Origin: Rhodobacterales bacterium
GTDB lineage: Bacteria; Pseudomonadota; Alphaproteobacteria; Rhodobacterales; Rhodobacteraceae
Direction of reading: 5' to 3'
Length of the DNA stretch: 64,000 nt
Assembly (NCBI GenBank): GCA_002747035.1
Contig: PDRZ01000025.1
Location: 1 to 64,000 of the forward strand
Below the pieces are notes generated by a model. It had not been told where the DNA came from, did no database searches, and saw only the letters and a list, made by a program, of their open reading frames with translations. Positions 18,576 through 28,248 of the stretch are shown here, one piece after another. The first letter of the stretch is position 1. Every line of letters starts with the position of its first letter. The position numbers and the translations under genes are program-made.

Positions 18576-19991
18576 TCAGGCCTCCAGCGACCGGCGCAAC
18601 AGTTCCAGATCCTCGGCGATCTGGCCATCCTGCGCCCTCAATTCTTCGATGCGCCTCACACCATGCATCACAGTGGTGTGGTCGCGACCACCAAACCGCC
18701 GCCCGATCTCGGGCAAGGAACGGCTGGTCAACTGCTTGCACAGGTACATGGCCACCTGCCGGGGACGTGCAAAATTGCGCACCCGTTTGGGGCCGATCAT
18801 TTCGGACAAACGGATGTTGTAATGCTCGCTCACCCGGCGCTGAATTTCTTCCACGGTGATCTTGCGCTCGGAAGCGCGCAGCACGTCGGCAAGACAATCC
18901 TGCGTCAGCTCCAGAGTAATTTCGCGCCCCACGAGCGAGGCAAACGCGAACAAACGGGTCAGGGCACCTTCGAGGACGCGCACATTGGTGCTGATCCGAT
19001 GCGCCAGGAATTCCAGCACACCATCCGCCAGTTGCAGTTCGGGATATTGGACCCGCTGCGCTTCGACCTTGGACTGCAGAATACCAAGGCGCAATTCGTA
19101 GTCCGTTGGGTGAAGATCAACCACGAGACCACATTGCAGGCGGCTCTTGATCCGCTCTTCCAACCCCTTGATTTCACCCGGTGCGCGGTCAGCCGAAATG
19201 ATGATTTGCCGGTTCTGATCCACCAGAGCGTTGAATGTGTGGAAGAATTCTTCTTGCGTTGAATCCTTTCCGGCGATGAATTGGACGTCATCGACCATCA
19301 ACACGTCAACCGAGCGGAACAGTTTCTTGAAATCCATCATCCGACGATCACGCAGCGCCTGAACAAAGCGATACATGAACTGTTCTGCGGAAAGGTAGAC
19401 AACGTTCAAATCCGGTCGGGCGCGCTGAAGTTCCCACGCAATTGCGTGCATCAGGTGCGTTTTCCCAAGACCGACGCCACCGTAAAGAAACAGCGGGTTG
19501 AACGTGACCGGACCACCTTCGGCGACGCGCCGCGCGGCGGCATGGGCCAGTTCGTTGGGTTTGCCCACCACAAAGCTGTCAAAGGTGAAACGCGGATCCA
19601 AGGGCGCGGCGGTCAGTTGATCTTCCTGCGCGCTAACCACCACAGGGGCGGATTGGGGGGCGGATTGGACCACAGGAGTAGCCGCAGCTGATCTGGACAT
19701 GACATCCCCCGAAACATCCGTCGGAGAGCCTGCCGGAGAATTTGCTTTATTCGCAGGGACTTGAAAACGAACACGGCGCACTGGGGCCCCTGCCGCGGTC
19801 AGTTGATACAAAATCAGGTCACCGAAATTCTGACTGACATAGTTGCCCAGAAAGTTCGTCGGAACATGAAAAGTGGCCGTGCCGTCCAGAACATCCGCAA
19901 GCTCAAGCGGCGCAATCCAGTTGGTGTAGTTGTTTTTGCCCACGGTATTCAACAATTGCTGTTGAATATGCCCCCATTCATCCTTGGTCAT
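18576..19991 (-). CDS. dnaA: Chromosomal replication initiator protein DnaA
   Basis: DnaA binds and opens the chromosomal origin. The 471-residue protein has the N-terminal domain (WIAPLELADVLDG, NFLGNYVSQNFGDLI), a low-complexity linker (about 85-130), the AAA+ core with Walker A GGVGLGKT at 171-178 and Walker B VLMVDDVQFIAGK, and the C-terminal DnaA-box binding signature FGGRDHTTVMHGVRRI. The start MTKDEW at 19991 fits the family and has GGGGA just upstream. In-frame starts up to 20072 exist and would add 27 residues. Confidence 0.96.
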   Translation of the reverse strand: MTKDEWGHIQQQLLNTVGKNNYTNWIAPLELADVLDGTATFHVPTNFLGNYVSQNFGDLILYQLTAAGAPVRRVRFQVPANKANSPAGSPTDVSGDVMSRSAAATPVVQSAPQSAPVVVSAQEDQLTAAPLDPRFTFDSFVVGKPNELAHAAARRVAEGGPVTFNPLFLYGGVGLGKTHLMHAIAWELQRARPDLNVVYLSAEQFMYRFVQALRDRRMMDFKKLFRSVDVLMVDDVQFIAGKDSTQEEFFHTFNALVDQNRQIIISADRAPGEIKGLEERIKSRLQCGLVVDLHPTDYELRLGILQSKVEAQRVQYPELQLADGVLEFLAHRISTNVRVLEGALTRLFAFASLVGREITLELTQDCLADVLRASERKITVEEIQRRVSEHYNIRLSEMIGPKRVRNFARPRQVAMYLCKQLTSRSLPEIGRRFGGRDHTTVMHGVRRIEELRAQDGQIAEDLELLRRSLEA

Positions 19992-20482
19992 GTATCCCCG
20001 ATCCACTGCCATACGTTCCATTTTCCGGCGCTCACCCCAACGACCCGCTGCCACCCGGACCGCCATTTTCAACCTTCACAAACCCAAAAAAACCACCACC
20101 CCACCCAAAAAAATCGGGCGGCGATTTCGTCCACACACATGGACCGGTTCAATTGCATCATGCTGCATAGTGACGGGTGCCCCCCTGCCACCAAAGCCGC
20201 CCCACACCAGAGCCGGGCGAAAACTGCAACATCGTTACGGCACGGAGGGCTAAAACCACAAACAACCAGCCAAAACAAAGGCTTGCCTCACAAGGGTCTC
20301 TTGTGATTCAAGTGTGGTCGCAGGATTTGTCCCCCGAGGCGATGTGACTCGCAAGCAGCAAACTAGCAAAGCGATTGGCGGCGGGGCAACGAAACTTCGC
20401 GCTTGACTCACGCATTTCTGAAAACGAATCTGCACGGCCTTGATAAGGCCATGAAATAAGGGCTTTTCCGTCACAAATCAAA
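19992..20482. other. Long dnaA leader and promoter region
   Basis: About 490 bases between rpsT and dnaA without a gene. It holds two identical ACCCAAAAAAA words (20082-20092 and 20103-20113) spaced 21 bp start to start, i.e. two helical turns, which may bend the DNA. No clear TTATCCACA-type DnaA boxes were seen. It must contain the dnaA promoter. Confidence 0.45.
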
Positions 20483-20508
20483 AAAGGCGCCTCGCAAGAG
20501 ACGCCTTT
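20483..20508 (-). terminator. Rho-independent terminator behind rpsT
   Basis: On the minus strand AAAGGCGTCTC pairs with GAGGCGCCTTT across a TTGC loop and is followed by TTTTTT. It lies about 27 bases after the rpsT stop. Confidence 0.85.
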
Positions 20509-20534
20509 CCCAAGGGAACCCCTGGTGAATAATC

Positions 20535-20798
20535 TTAGCCCAGCGCTTTGACTCGCGCCGACAAACGCGACATTTTGCGCGCGGCGGTATTTTTGTGGAA
20601 AACACCCTTGCTTACACCGCGCATCAACTCGGGTTGAGCGGCGCGCAGAGCGGCGGTAGCGGCGTTCTTGTCACCCGAGGCAATTGCCTCTTCCACCTTG
20701 CGCAAGCAGGTGCGGATGCGCGAACGGCGTGCTTTGTTGACGGCAAAACGGCGCTCGTTCTGACGGGCGCGTTTCTTTGCTTGGGGCGAATTTGCCAT
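20535..20798 (-). CDS. rpsT: 30S ribosomal protein S20
   Basis: S20 binds the 5' domain of 16S rRNA. The 87-residue, Lys/Arg/Ala-rich protein starts [17 protein letters not shown] and ends in the typical [18 protein letters not shown]. Location directly upstream of dnaA is the common arrangement in this order. It has its own terminator. Confidence 0.97.
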   Translation of the reverse strand: MANSPQAKKRARQNERRFAVNKARRSRIRTCLRKVEEAIASGDKNAATAALRAAQPELMRGVSKGVFHKNTAARKMSRLSARVKALG

Positions 20799-20960
20799 GA
20801 CGGTCGATCCTTACGTTCGATGTTGTTTCAAATTGCACGCCAACACCAAAACGGGCCTTCCCACGGAAGGGAATCGATTCTTGCCTAGGCGGGCGTCACG
20901 CGCATGTATGACGGCGGGAAATATCCGCCCTTAACAAAAGAATCAACCCCGCAATTCCCC

Positions 20961-21011
20961 CGGCACCAACACGGCACGGACGCGGCACCAAGACGGCACC
21001 GGGACGGCAAC
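20961..21011. repeat. Tandem 11-bp iterons (four copies plus a partial one)
   Basis: Four consecutive 11-bp units begin with CGGCAC: CGGCACCAACA (20961), CGGCACGGACG (20972), CGGCACCAAGA (20983), CGGCACCGGGA (20994), then CGGCAAC (21005). The unit is close to one helical turn, so all copies face the same side of the DNA. They lie between rpsT and the enoyl-CoA hydratase gene, about 160 bases upstream of rpsT. Confidence 0.75.
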
Positions 21012-21061
21012 ATTTCCGGAAAGGCCAAATGTGAAGGCACCGCTCTTTGCAACAGGCCGTT

Positions 21062-21091
21062 GTTAACAAAGCTGTTAACAAAGTTAACAAA
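21062..21091. repeat. Three direct GTTAACAAA repeats
   Basis: GTTAACAAA occurs at 21062-21070, 21074-21082 and 21083-21091. The repeats are AT-rich within GC-rich surroundings and adjoin the iterons. TTAAC is also the half-site word of CtrA-type regulators, but the spacing here (8 and 5 bases between TTAA) is not the classical seven. Confidence 0.6.
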
Positions 21092-21125
21092 AAAGGGCCG
21101 CCCGAGAGAACGGCGCGGCCCTTTT
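21091..21125 (-). terminator. Rho-independent terminator behind the enoyl-CoA hydratase gene
   Basis: AAAAGGGCCG (21091-21100) and CGGCCCTTTT (21116-21125) pair perfectly. Read on the minus strand, the hairpin is followed by a T run and lies 20 bases after the gene's stop. It is nearly symmetric and could work in both directions. Confidence 0.8.
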
Positions 21126-21145
21126 CGAAGTCGACGGATCCCGGA

Positions 21146-21922
21146 TCAGCGATCGCGGAACTGTGCCTGGCGTTTTTCCATGAAGGCGTTCATGCCTTCC
21201 TTCTGATCCTCGGTCGCAAACAGCGAATGGAACACGCGGCGTTCAAACAGGATGCCTTCGCGCAGCGTGGTTTCGAACGACCGGTTGACCGATTCCTTCA
21301 CGGCCATCACGGCGATCTGCGATTTCTCGGCGATCTTCGCGGCGGCGGCCATGGTTTCCTTCATCAGTTCCTTGGCCGGCACGATGCGCGACACCAGCCC
21401 GCAGCGTTCCGCCTCTTCTGCATCCATGAAGCGACCGGTCAGGTTCATGTCCATCGCCTTGGCCTTGCCAATCGCGCGGGTCAACCGCTGGGTCCCGCCA
21501 ATCCCGGCCATGACGCCAAGGTTGATTTCGGGCTGACCGAACTTGGCCGTATCCGCCGCGATCAGGAAATCGCAATGCATCGCCAGTTCGCAACCGCCGC
21601 CCAGCGCATAGCCCGCAACCGCACCGATGATGGGTTTGCGCACCCGCAGGATCGCATCGGTTTCCTCGGTGAACAGATCCTCGGTAAAAACATCCGTAAA
21701 GGTCTTGTCGCTCATCATCTTGATGTCGGCCCCGGCGGCGAACGCCTTTTCCGAACCGGTCAATACGATGCACCGCACCTTTTCATTTTTCTGTGCCTCG
21801 GTCATCGCCTCGGACAGTTCTGTCAACAGTTGGTCGTTCAGCGCATTCAGCGCGTCGGGACGGTTCAGTTTGATCAGACAGATGTGGTCTTCTACTTCGA
21901 CGATGATCGTCTCATAGGCCAT
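21146..21922 (-). CDS. Enoyl-CoA hydratase
   Basis: A 258-residue crotonase-family enzyme that adds water to trans-2-enoyl-CoA in fatty acid or short-chain acyl-CoA breakdown. The oxyanion-hole segment AAGADIKMM (62-70) and [11 protein letters not shown] carry the catalytic Glu112, and Glu132 in GQPEINLGV is also present, so both acid residues of true hydratases are kept. Length and start ([10 protein letters not shown]) match the mitochondrial-type short-chain hydratase. It is upstream of the rpsT block and downstream of mutM on the same strand. Confidence 0.93.
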   Translation of the reverse strand: MAYETIIVEVEDHICLIKLNRPDALNALNDQLLTELSEAMTEAQKNEKVRCIVLTGSEKAFAAGADIKMMSDKTFTDVFTEDLFTEETDAILRVRKPIIGAVAGYALGGGCELAMHCDFLIAADTAKFGQPEINLGVMAGIGGTQRLTRAIGKAKAMDMNLTGRFMDAEEAERCGLVSRIVPAKELMKETMAAAAKIAEKSQIAVMAVKESVNRSFETTLREGILFERRVFHSLFATEDQKEGMNAFMEKRQAQFRDR

Positions 21923-21988
21923 GTGATTATCGCTTTCGCTTGTTATCCTCAGACCCGGTTTCTTACCATTGTGGCCGGGCGGATCAAG

Positions 21989-22840
21989 CTATCTTTGACA
22001 GTGCGGACAATAGAATGACGAACGACCCGATTGCACGATACGTTTGATCGTGCCGTTGCAGTCGGAGTTTGGACAGGGTTCGCCCTCGCGCCCATAGACC
22101 CGGAAACTGTGCTGGAAATAGCCCAGTTCCCCGTCGGCCTGTTTGAAATCCCTGAGCGTGGATCCCCCGGCGGCAATTGCCTCGGTCAGCACATCACGAA
22201 TGACAGGCACCAGCGCCGCCACGCGTTTCGCGCCGATCCCGCCAGCCTTGCGCATGGGCGCGATATGGGCGCGGTAAAGCGCCTCGCATACATAGATGTT
22301 GCCCAACCCCGCGACGATTCGTTGATCCAGAAGGGCGGATTTGATCGGTGTATTGCGCCCCTTGAGCGCAGCGGTCAGATAGGTTTCGTTGAAGTCATTC
22401 CCAAGCGGTTCAGGGCCGAGTTTGGCCAGCAGAGGGTGCGTTTCGGCGGTGTCGGTGGGCAAAAGGTCCATGGCCCCGAACCGGCGCGGATCGTTGAACG
22501 TGATCCGCGCACCGTTGGACATATCAAGAATGACGTGGTCGTGTTTCTCAACCGCCGGATGGTCATGGACAAATTGTCCCAGCGGATCGCCGGACACGGT
22601 CATACGCCCCGACATGCCCAGGTGAATCAGCAGGGATTCGTTTCCATCAAGATCGGCAAGGATGTATTTCGACCGTCGCCGCAGACGATCCACCCGCCGC
22701 CCCGTCAGCCGGTTGGCGAAATCATCAGGAAAAGGCCAGCGCAGGTCAGGCCGGTTCACGGTGGCGCGGGTGATCATTGCGCCTTCCATCGACGGGGCAA
22801 GGCCGCAGCGGACGGTTTCAACCTCGGGCAGTTCTGGCAT
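21989..22840 (-). CDS. mutM: Formamidopyrimidine-DNA glycosylase (MutM/Fpg)
   Basis: Fpg removes 8-oxoguanine and ring-opened purines and nicks the DNA. The 283-residue protein starts [11 protein letters not shown], where Pro2 is the catalytic nucleophile and Glu3 the catalytic acid. It has the [22 protein letters not shown] segment and a C-terminal zinc finger with four cysteines (CPNSDC ... CPHC). A longer in-frame start at 23140 was rejected because Pro2 must be N-terminal. The gene is divergent from ubiE. Confidence 0.97.
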   Translation of the reverse strand: MPELPEVETVRCGLAPSMEGAMITRATVNRPDLRWPFPDDFANRLTGRRVDRLRRRSKYILADLDGNESLLIHLGMSGRMTVSGDPLGQFVHDHPAVEKHDHVILDMSNGARITFNDPRRFGAMDLLPTDTAETHPLLAKLGPEPLGNDFNETYLTAALKGRNTPIKSALLDQRIVAGLGNIYVCEALYRAHIAPMRKAGGIGAKRVAALVPVIRDVLTEAIAAGGSTLRDFKQADGELGYFQHSFRVYGREGEPCPNSDCNGTIKRIVQSGRSSFYCPHCQR

Positions 22841-22968
22841 GGGGGCTCCGGTGTCTGTTGGTGGTTCAGGGCGACAAATCAGGGTGACTAAAGGGGTGCA
22901 TTGAATGACCCTGCTCCCCACTATAGAGAGGACGCGGAACCAGAGTGGCAAGGCCCAGGGTACAGACC

Positions 22969-23712
22969 ATGAACGAGAAAACCACACATTTCGGATTTGA
23001 AACCGTTCCCGAGGCCGAGAAGGCCGGAAAGGTGCAGGGGGTCTTTGGTTCGGTTGCGTCCAAATACGACGTGATGAACGATGTGATGAGCGTCGGAATC
23101 CACCGCATCTGGAAAGAGGCGATGATGGACTGGCTGGCACCGCGCCCCGGTCAACGGTTGCTGGACGTGGCCGGGGGCACGGGCGACGTATCCTTCAAGT
23201 TCCTGAAACGCGCAGGCCACGGCCATGCCACGGTGTGCGATCTGACCGAACCGATGCTGATCGCCGGGCGGCAACGCGCCGAGGCGGATCAGATGGCGGC
23301 GTCGCTTGATTGGGTTGTGGGCGACGCGATGGCGTTGCCCTTTGCCGACAACACGTTTGACGTCTACACGATTTCCTTTGGCATTCGGAATGTCACCCGC
23401 CCGCAAGAGGCGCTGAACGAAGCGTTCCGGGTGCTGAAACCCGGCGGGCGGCTGATGGTGCTGGAGTTCAGCCAGATCCCCAATGACATGATGCAGAAGA
23501 TCTATGACCTATACTCGTTTAACATCATTCCGCAGATGGGGAAATTGATTGCCAATGATCGCGATTCATACCAGTATCTTGTTGAATCTATTCGTAAATT
23601 CCCGGATCAGGACACATTCCTTTCGATGGTGAAACAGGCCGGGTTCGAACAGGCGAAATATCGCAACCTGTCCATGGGCATTGCCTGTCTTCATTCCGGT
23701 TGGAAGCTGTGA
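22969..23712 (+). CDS. ubiE: Ubiquinone/menaquinone biosynthesis C-methyltransferase UbiE
   Basis: UbiE is the SAM-dependent C-methyltransferase of ubiquinone synthesis. The 247-residue protein has SAM motif [27 protein letters not shown] and the family signatures YDVMNDVMS and [15 protein letters not shown]. The ATG start [10 protein letters not shown] was taken; a GTG eight codons upstream at 22945 is possible. Head-to-head with mutM and followed 10 bases later by ubiB, as is usual. Confidence 0.96.
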   Translation: MNEKTTHFGFETVPEAEKAGKVQGVFGSVASKYDVMNDVMSVGIHRIWKEAMMDWLAPRPGQRLLDVAGGTGDVSFKFLKRAGHGHATVCDLTEPMLIAGRQRAEADQMAASLDWVVGDAMALPFADNTFDVYTISFGIRNVTRPQEALNEAFRVLKPGGRLMVLEFSQIPNDMMQKIYDLYSFNIIPQMGKLIANDRDSYQYLVESIRKFPDQDTFLSMVKQAGFEQAKYRNLSMGIACLHSGWKL

Positions 23713-23722
23713 GAGGCCCGAA

Positions 23723-25252
23723 ATGAGAGGTCCGCATAACATCATTCGACTGATCCGCACCGGCGCAACATTGGAACGGACCGGGGCGATGAAGGTGATT
23801 CTGGACGCCTATGAGGCACCGCGCCTGTTGCGTGTGGTGCTGCGCAGCGTGGTCTGGCCGTTCCAATGGCTGGGCATGAAGGGCGACCCGTCGATGCCGC
23901 CCGCGACACGGGCGCTGACCGCGCTTGGCCCGGCCTATATCAAGTTCGGTCAGGTGCTGAGCACACGCCCCGACGTGGTCGGCGACGATCTGGCCGTTCA
24001 ACTGCGGGTGTTGCAGGACAAGCTGCCGCCGTTTGACATCGAAACCGCGAAACAGGCGGTGCGGGACGAGCTGGACGTGGCCGTGCATGACGTATTCAGC
24101 GAATTCAGCGAACCCGTGGCGGCGGCGTCGATTGCCCAGGTACACCGGGCGCGACTGAAGGACACCGGCGAAGAGGTGGCGGTCAAGGTGCTGCGCCCCG
24201 GCATCGAGCGTGCCTTTCAACGGGACATCGACGCCTTCTATTTCGCCGCCGGGATGATCGAATTCCTGTCCCCCGCCTCGCGCCGGTTGCGCCCCGGCGA
24301 CGTGATCGAACATTTCGAAGGGGTGGTAAAGGGCGAATTGGATTTGCGGCTTGAGAGCGCCTCGGCCAGCGAATTTGCCGCCAACACCGCCCAGGACGAA
24401 GGGTTCCGGTTGCCCGACGTGAAATGGGCGCTGTCGGGCCGTCGCGTGATGACAATGGGCTGGGCCGAGGGCGAGCCGCTGGGCGACAACGCCGCGCTGG
24501 ATGCCGCCGGGCATAACCGCAAGGCGTTGGGCGAGCGCGTGCTGCAGTTGTTCCTGTCCCATGCCCTGCGCGACGGGTTTTTCCATGCGGATATGCACCA
24601 GGGGAACCTGAAAGTTGCCGCAAATGGCGATATCATTGCCTATGATTTCGGGATCATGGGCCATATCGACGAGTACACGCGCCGGGTATATGCCGAAATC
24701 CTGTTCGGGTTCATCCAACGCGATTACCACCGCGTGGCCGAAGTGCATTTCGAGGCCGGATATGTACCCGCCAATCAGGATGTGGACGAATTCGCCCGCG
24801 CCCTTCGCGCCGTGGGCGAACCCATTTTCGGCATGGATGCCAACCAGATCAGCATGGGGCGGCTGTTGTCCTATCTCTTTGAAGTTACAGAGAGGTTTGG
24901 GATGGAGACCCGGACCGAGCTGATCCTTCTGCAACGCACGATGGTGGTGGTGGAAGGCGTCGCCCGCAGCCTTGATCCCCAGCTTAACATCTGGGACGTG
25001 GCCCATCCAATTGTCGAGGATTATATAAAGGGCTCTATCGGCCCACGCGCGGTGGCGCGGGATATTGGGCGGACTGCCAAGGTGCTGGCCCGGTTCGGAC
25101 CCCGTCTTCCCGGGCTGGTCGAAGCCGCCCTGATCCGCCAAAGCATGACGGAGGCCGCTGAAAAACCCGCAAACCGCTGGATCGGGCCAATCGCATGGAC
25201 CTCGGGCGGCGCGTTGATCGGCATTTGCGCCACGCTGGCCGCGCTTTGGTAA
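23723..25252 (+). CDS. ubiB: Ubiquinone biosynthesis regulatory kinase-like protein UbiB
   Basis: A 509-residue ABC1/ADCK-type atypical kinase needed for ubiquinone synthesis, membrane-anchored at its C-terminus (WTSGGALIGICATLAALW). It shows the family KxGQ-like motif (AYIKFGQVLSTRPD), the Ala-rich loop AAASIAQVHRA, the invariant Lys in VAVKVLRPG, and the catalytic loop HADMHQGNL with YDFGIMGHID. The ATG at 23723 with GAGAGG upstream was chosen. The large frame on the opposite strand is a shadow. Confidence 0.95.
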   Translation: MRGPHNIIRLIRTGATLERTGAMKVILDAYEAPRLLRVVLRSVVWPFQWLGMKGDPSMPPATRALTALGPAYIKFGQVLSTRPDVVGDDLAVQLRVLQDKLPPFDIETAKQAVRDELDVAVHDVFSEFSEPVAAASIAQVHRARLKDTGEEVAVKVLRPGIERAFQRDIDAFYFAAGMIEFLSPASRRLRPGDVIEHFEGVVKGELDLRLESASASEFAANTAQDEGFRLPDVKWALSGRRVMTMGWAEGEPLGDNAALDAAGHNRKALGERVLQLFLSHALRDGFFHADMHQGNLKVAANGDIIAYDFGIMGHIDEYTRRVYAEILFGFIQRDYHRVAEVHFEAGYVPANQDVDEFARALRAVGEPIFGMDANQISMGRLLSYLFEVTERFGMETRTELILLQRTMVVVEGVARSLDPQLNIWDVAHPIVEDYIKGSIGPRAVARDIGRTAKVLARFGPRLPGLVEAALIRQSMTEAAEKPANRWIGPIAWTSGGALIGICATLAALW

Positions 25253-25399
25253 ACTATGGTAAATTTGGGGGTATCCTGACCCGCACAATGCAATATTGTG
25301 ACAGTCATTGGCCGGTTTCACACCGAGGGACCAGGCACCCTGTTTTTTTGAAGCGGCTTTTACTAAGGTATCGCCAAGGATAATTGGAGTGGCAGGATT

Positions 25400-27568
25400 A
25401 TGCGGTTCAGCAAACCGACAGTCATGGTAAGTCTGCTGGCGATGATCGCCGGGACAGCGCAGGGTGAAAGCCTTGTGACAACATCCAAGAACATGTACGG
25501 CACCCCCGGCGGGCTGATTGACATGCCCACCGCCGAAATGGCCCCGGACGGAGATTTGTCCGTCACCGTATCACATTTCGGGGGCACCACCCGCAATTCT
25601 CTTACCTTTCAGATCACACCGCGATTGACCGGGACCTTCCGCTATGCGTCGCTGCGCGATTATCAGCCGCCGACCTATACGCATCGGTCCTATTACGACC
25701 GCTCGTTTGATTTGAAATACCAGCTGTTGACCGAAGGCACCTATCGCCCCGGCGTGGCCATCGGGCTGCGTGATTTCATCGGCACCGGGCTTTATGGCGG
25801 CGAATACGTGGTTGCGACCAAGACGATTGGCAAACGGCTTCGGGTCAGCGCCGGTGTCGGCTGGGGCCGTCTGGGCAGTGTCGAAGGTATCCGCCCCACC
25901 GGCAATATCGGTCAGGGCGGCGATCTGACCATCGACGATTGGTTCAAGGGGCCCAAGGCGATATTTGGCGGGATCAGCTATGCCGCCACCGACCGGCTGA
26001 CCTTTAAGGCGGAATATTCATCGGACGCCTATAACGAGGAAACCGGCGGTGGACAGGACCCCACGGCGAGCCTGTTCCAGCGCAAGAGCGATTTCAACTT
26101 CGGTGTTGATTACAAGGTCAGCGATACGATCAACATCGGTGCCTATTACCTTTACGGGTCGGAAATCGGGATCAACGTTTCGCTCGCGCTTGACCCCAAA
26201 GGCGCGGCGATTCCGGGCGGTGGCGAAACCGCGCCTCTGCCTGTTCGGGTCCGGCCCAAACATAACGCCCGCGATCTTGGATGGGCCGTGGCCGACAGCG
26301 CCAAGGCCAAAGCCAGTCAGAACCTGGCCACCAGCCTGGCACGCGAGGGGCTTTATCTGGAAGGGATCCAGCTTTCCGGCACCCGCGCCCGCGTTTTGAT
26401 CCGCAACGCACGTTATGACATCGAAAGTCAGGCCGTGGGTCGCACCGCCCGCGCCATGTCGCGCAGCCTGCCGGATTCGGTGGAAACCTTCGAAATCACC
26501 CAGACCTATAAAGGGATTCCGACCGGGTCGGTCACGCTGTCGCGCAGCGATCTGGAGGCGTTGGAAAACGCCCCGGCCACCGCCATTCAGCAGAAGGCCG
26601 TGTTCAGCAGCGGACAGGCGGGGTTCCGCGATGTGCCCACGCTGGACGGGACCTATCCGCGCCTGACCTGGGGCCTGTCGCCCTATCTCAAACTCAACAC
26701 CTTTGACCCTGACAACCCGGTACGTGCCGATCTGGGCATCAAACTGGCCGGGGATTACAGCCTTGGGCCGGGGTGGCAGCTTTCCGGGTCCGTTTCGGTC
26801 AAGCTTGCCGGCAACGTGGATGCGGCCAGCACCGGGCGCACCGGGGCCATCGCCACCAATCCCCCCCCCGTGGTGCGGTCCGACGCCCGCCAGTATTCCA
26901 CCGGGAACGACCCGCGTCTGGATTATCTCACCATCGCCAAATATGGCCGGTTGGGTGAAAACATCTATACCCGCGTCACCGCCGGGTATCTTGAAACCAT
27001 GTATGCCGGGGTTTCGGGCGAAGTGCTTTGGAAACCCGTCAACAGCCGCCTTGCGCTGGGGGCCGAGGTAAATTTCGTGCGCCCACGTGATTATGATGGC
27101 GGGTTCGGGTTGCGGTCGCGCAACACCACCTATGTGAACCCCATCACCGGCGCGACCACCCCTGCCGGGGCCATTCCCGAGCTGAACGGCCACGTGTCCG
27201 CCTATTACGACATTGGCAACGGGTTCCATGGCCAGTTGGACGTGGGCCGTTACCTTGCCGGGGACTGGGGCGCAACGCTTTCGCTGGACCGCGAATTTGC
27301 CAATGGCTGGACCGTAGGGGCCTGGGTTACGAAAACCGATCTTTCGGCGTCAAGCTTTGGCGAAGGGTCTTATGACAAGGGGTTGCGCATCATCGTACCG
27401 ATTGGCGCAGTCATCGGCACCCCGAACCGGCGCAAAAACGAAATCGCGCTCAGTTCGCTGACCCGCGACGGCGGTGCGCGTCTTCGTGTGAACGGGCGGC
27501 TTTACGACGCGGTGCGCGACACCCACAAACCCGAAATGGCCAAAAGCTGGGGGAGGTTCTGGCGATGA
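25400..27568 (+). CDS. YjbH-family exopolysaccharide biosynthesis outer membrane protein
   Basis: A 722-residue exported protein with a signal peptide (MVSLLAMIAGTAQGE in the first 25 residues) and the YjbH/GfcD signature region MYGTPGGLIDMPTAEMAPDGDL followed by many beta-strand-like segments with aromatic ends. YjbH-type proteins form outer membrane barrels in export or modification of exopolysaccharide. It overlaps the next gene (ATGA), the YjbF-like lipoprotein, matching the yjbEFGH / gfc arrangement. Opposite-strand frames here are shadows. Confidence 0.85.
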   Translation: MRFSKPTVMVSLLAMIAGTAQGESLVTTSKNMYGTPGGLIDMPTAEMAPDGDLSVTVSHFGGTTRNSLTFQITPRLTGTFRYASLRDYQPPTYTHRSYYDRSFDLKYQLLTEGTYRPGVAIGLRDFIGTGLYGGEYVVATKTIGKRLRVSAGVGWGRLGSVEGIRPTGNIGQGGDLTIDDWFKGPKAIFGGISYAATDRLTFKAEYSSDAYNEETGGGQDPTASLFQRKSDFNFGVDYKVSDTINIGAYYLYGSEIGINVSLALDPKGAAIPGGGETAPLPVRVRPKHNARDLGWAVADSAKAKASQNLATSLAREGLYLEGIQLSGTRARVLIRNARYDIESQAVGRTARAMSRSLPDSVETFEITQTYKGIPTGSVTLSRSDLEALENAPATAIQQKAVFSSGQAGFRDVPTLDGTYPRLTWGLSPYLKLNTFDPDNPVRADLGIKLAGDYSLGPGWQLSGSVSVKLAGNVDAASTGRTGAIATNPPPVVRSDARQYSTGNDPRLDYLTIAKYGRLGENIYTRVTAGYLETMYAGVSGEVLWKPVNSRLALGAEVNFVRPRDYDGGFGLRSRNTTYVNPITGATTPAGAIPELNGHVSAYYDIGNGFHGQLDVGRYLAGDWGATLSLDREFANGWTVGAWVTKTDLSASSFGEGSYDKGLRIIVPIGAVIGTPNRRKNEIALSSLTRDGGARLRVNGRLYDAVRDTHKPEMAKSWGRFWR

Positions 27569-28239
27569 CCCTTTGGAAAGCACTGGCAGCGGTGGCGATG
27601 CTTTCGCTGGCTGCCTGCGGAAATGATACCGAGCGGGACAATGCGCGCAAGGCCGTGTTCAGCGGGCTGTTGGGAATGGTGAATAAAAGCGAACCCAACG
27701 TCCCATCGGCCCAGCAGCTTGCCGCTCAGGCAAGCGCCGCGCTTAAGAACTCGGACCTGCCGTTGACCGTTACGGTCATTGAAAACACCAAAGTGGGTGC
27801 GGTTCTGACCCGGATCGAAACCAACGGGGACTATGGCACCTGGGCCTCTGGGGACCGGCGGTTCGTGACCTTGAAACACGGCATTGTTACCGGGTCGCGC
27901 GGGCTTGGCAACGATCTGATGTCTGCGGATGTTGAAGCGGTTTCCGCATTGATCCGGGCCCGCAAACCGGGCACGGCCACGCGTGTGCATCGGTATCTGA
28001 ATGGTCAGAACCTGACGGTCGAACTGCGCGCCACGTGCAGTGTGACGGTCGGTAAAAAATCCCGCGTCACCGGCGCAACCATCAATTCGATGACCACCAG
28101 GGTGATCGAAACCTGTATTGCAGGCGAGACCCGGTTCGAAAACAGCTATCAGGTGGACAGCCGCGGCTATGCGCTGCTGTCCCGTCAATGGCTGGGTGAC
28201 GTAAACGGCTATTTCCAGTTTCAGACCCTGCGTCTCTGA
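27565..28239 (+). CDS. YjbF-family (GfcB-like) lipoprotein
   Basis: This 224-residue protein has a lipoprotein signal peptide with the lipobox LAAC (Cys17) and a conserved domain of the YjbF type (GDRRFVTLKHGIVTGSRGLGNDLMSADVE region). It is translationally coupled to the YjbH-like gene. YjbF/GfcB is tied to capsule or exopolysaccharide output. An epimerase gene follows 9 bases later, so all three probably form one operon. A YjbG-like gene is not present here. Confidence 0.85.
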   Translation: MTLWKALAAVAMLSLAACGNDTERDNARKAVFSGLLGMVNKSEPNVPSAQQLAAQASAALKNSDLPLTVTVIENTKVGAVLTRIETNGDYGTWASGDRRFVTLKHGIVTGSRGLGNDLMSADVEAVSALIRARKPGTATRVHRYLNGQNLTVELRATCSVTVGKKSRVTGATINSMTTRVIETCIAGETRFENSYQVDSRGYALLSRQWLGDVNGYFQFQTLRL

Positions 28240-28248
28240 GATCGCATC

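Noticed and set aside
19992-20482. Possible oriC with DnaA boxes upstream of dnaA
   Set aside because: No TTATCCACA-like boxes were seen by eye, and in this bacterial class oriC is often elsewhere.
23588-25321. Minus-strand frame of 577 codons opposite ubiB
   Set aside because: Antisense to a certain ubiB and lacking any family motif.
26018-27229. Minus-strand frame of 403 codons opposite the YjbH-like gene
   Set aside because: Gly/His/Arg-rich shadow; the plus-strand gene has a signal peptide and coupled neighbour.
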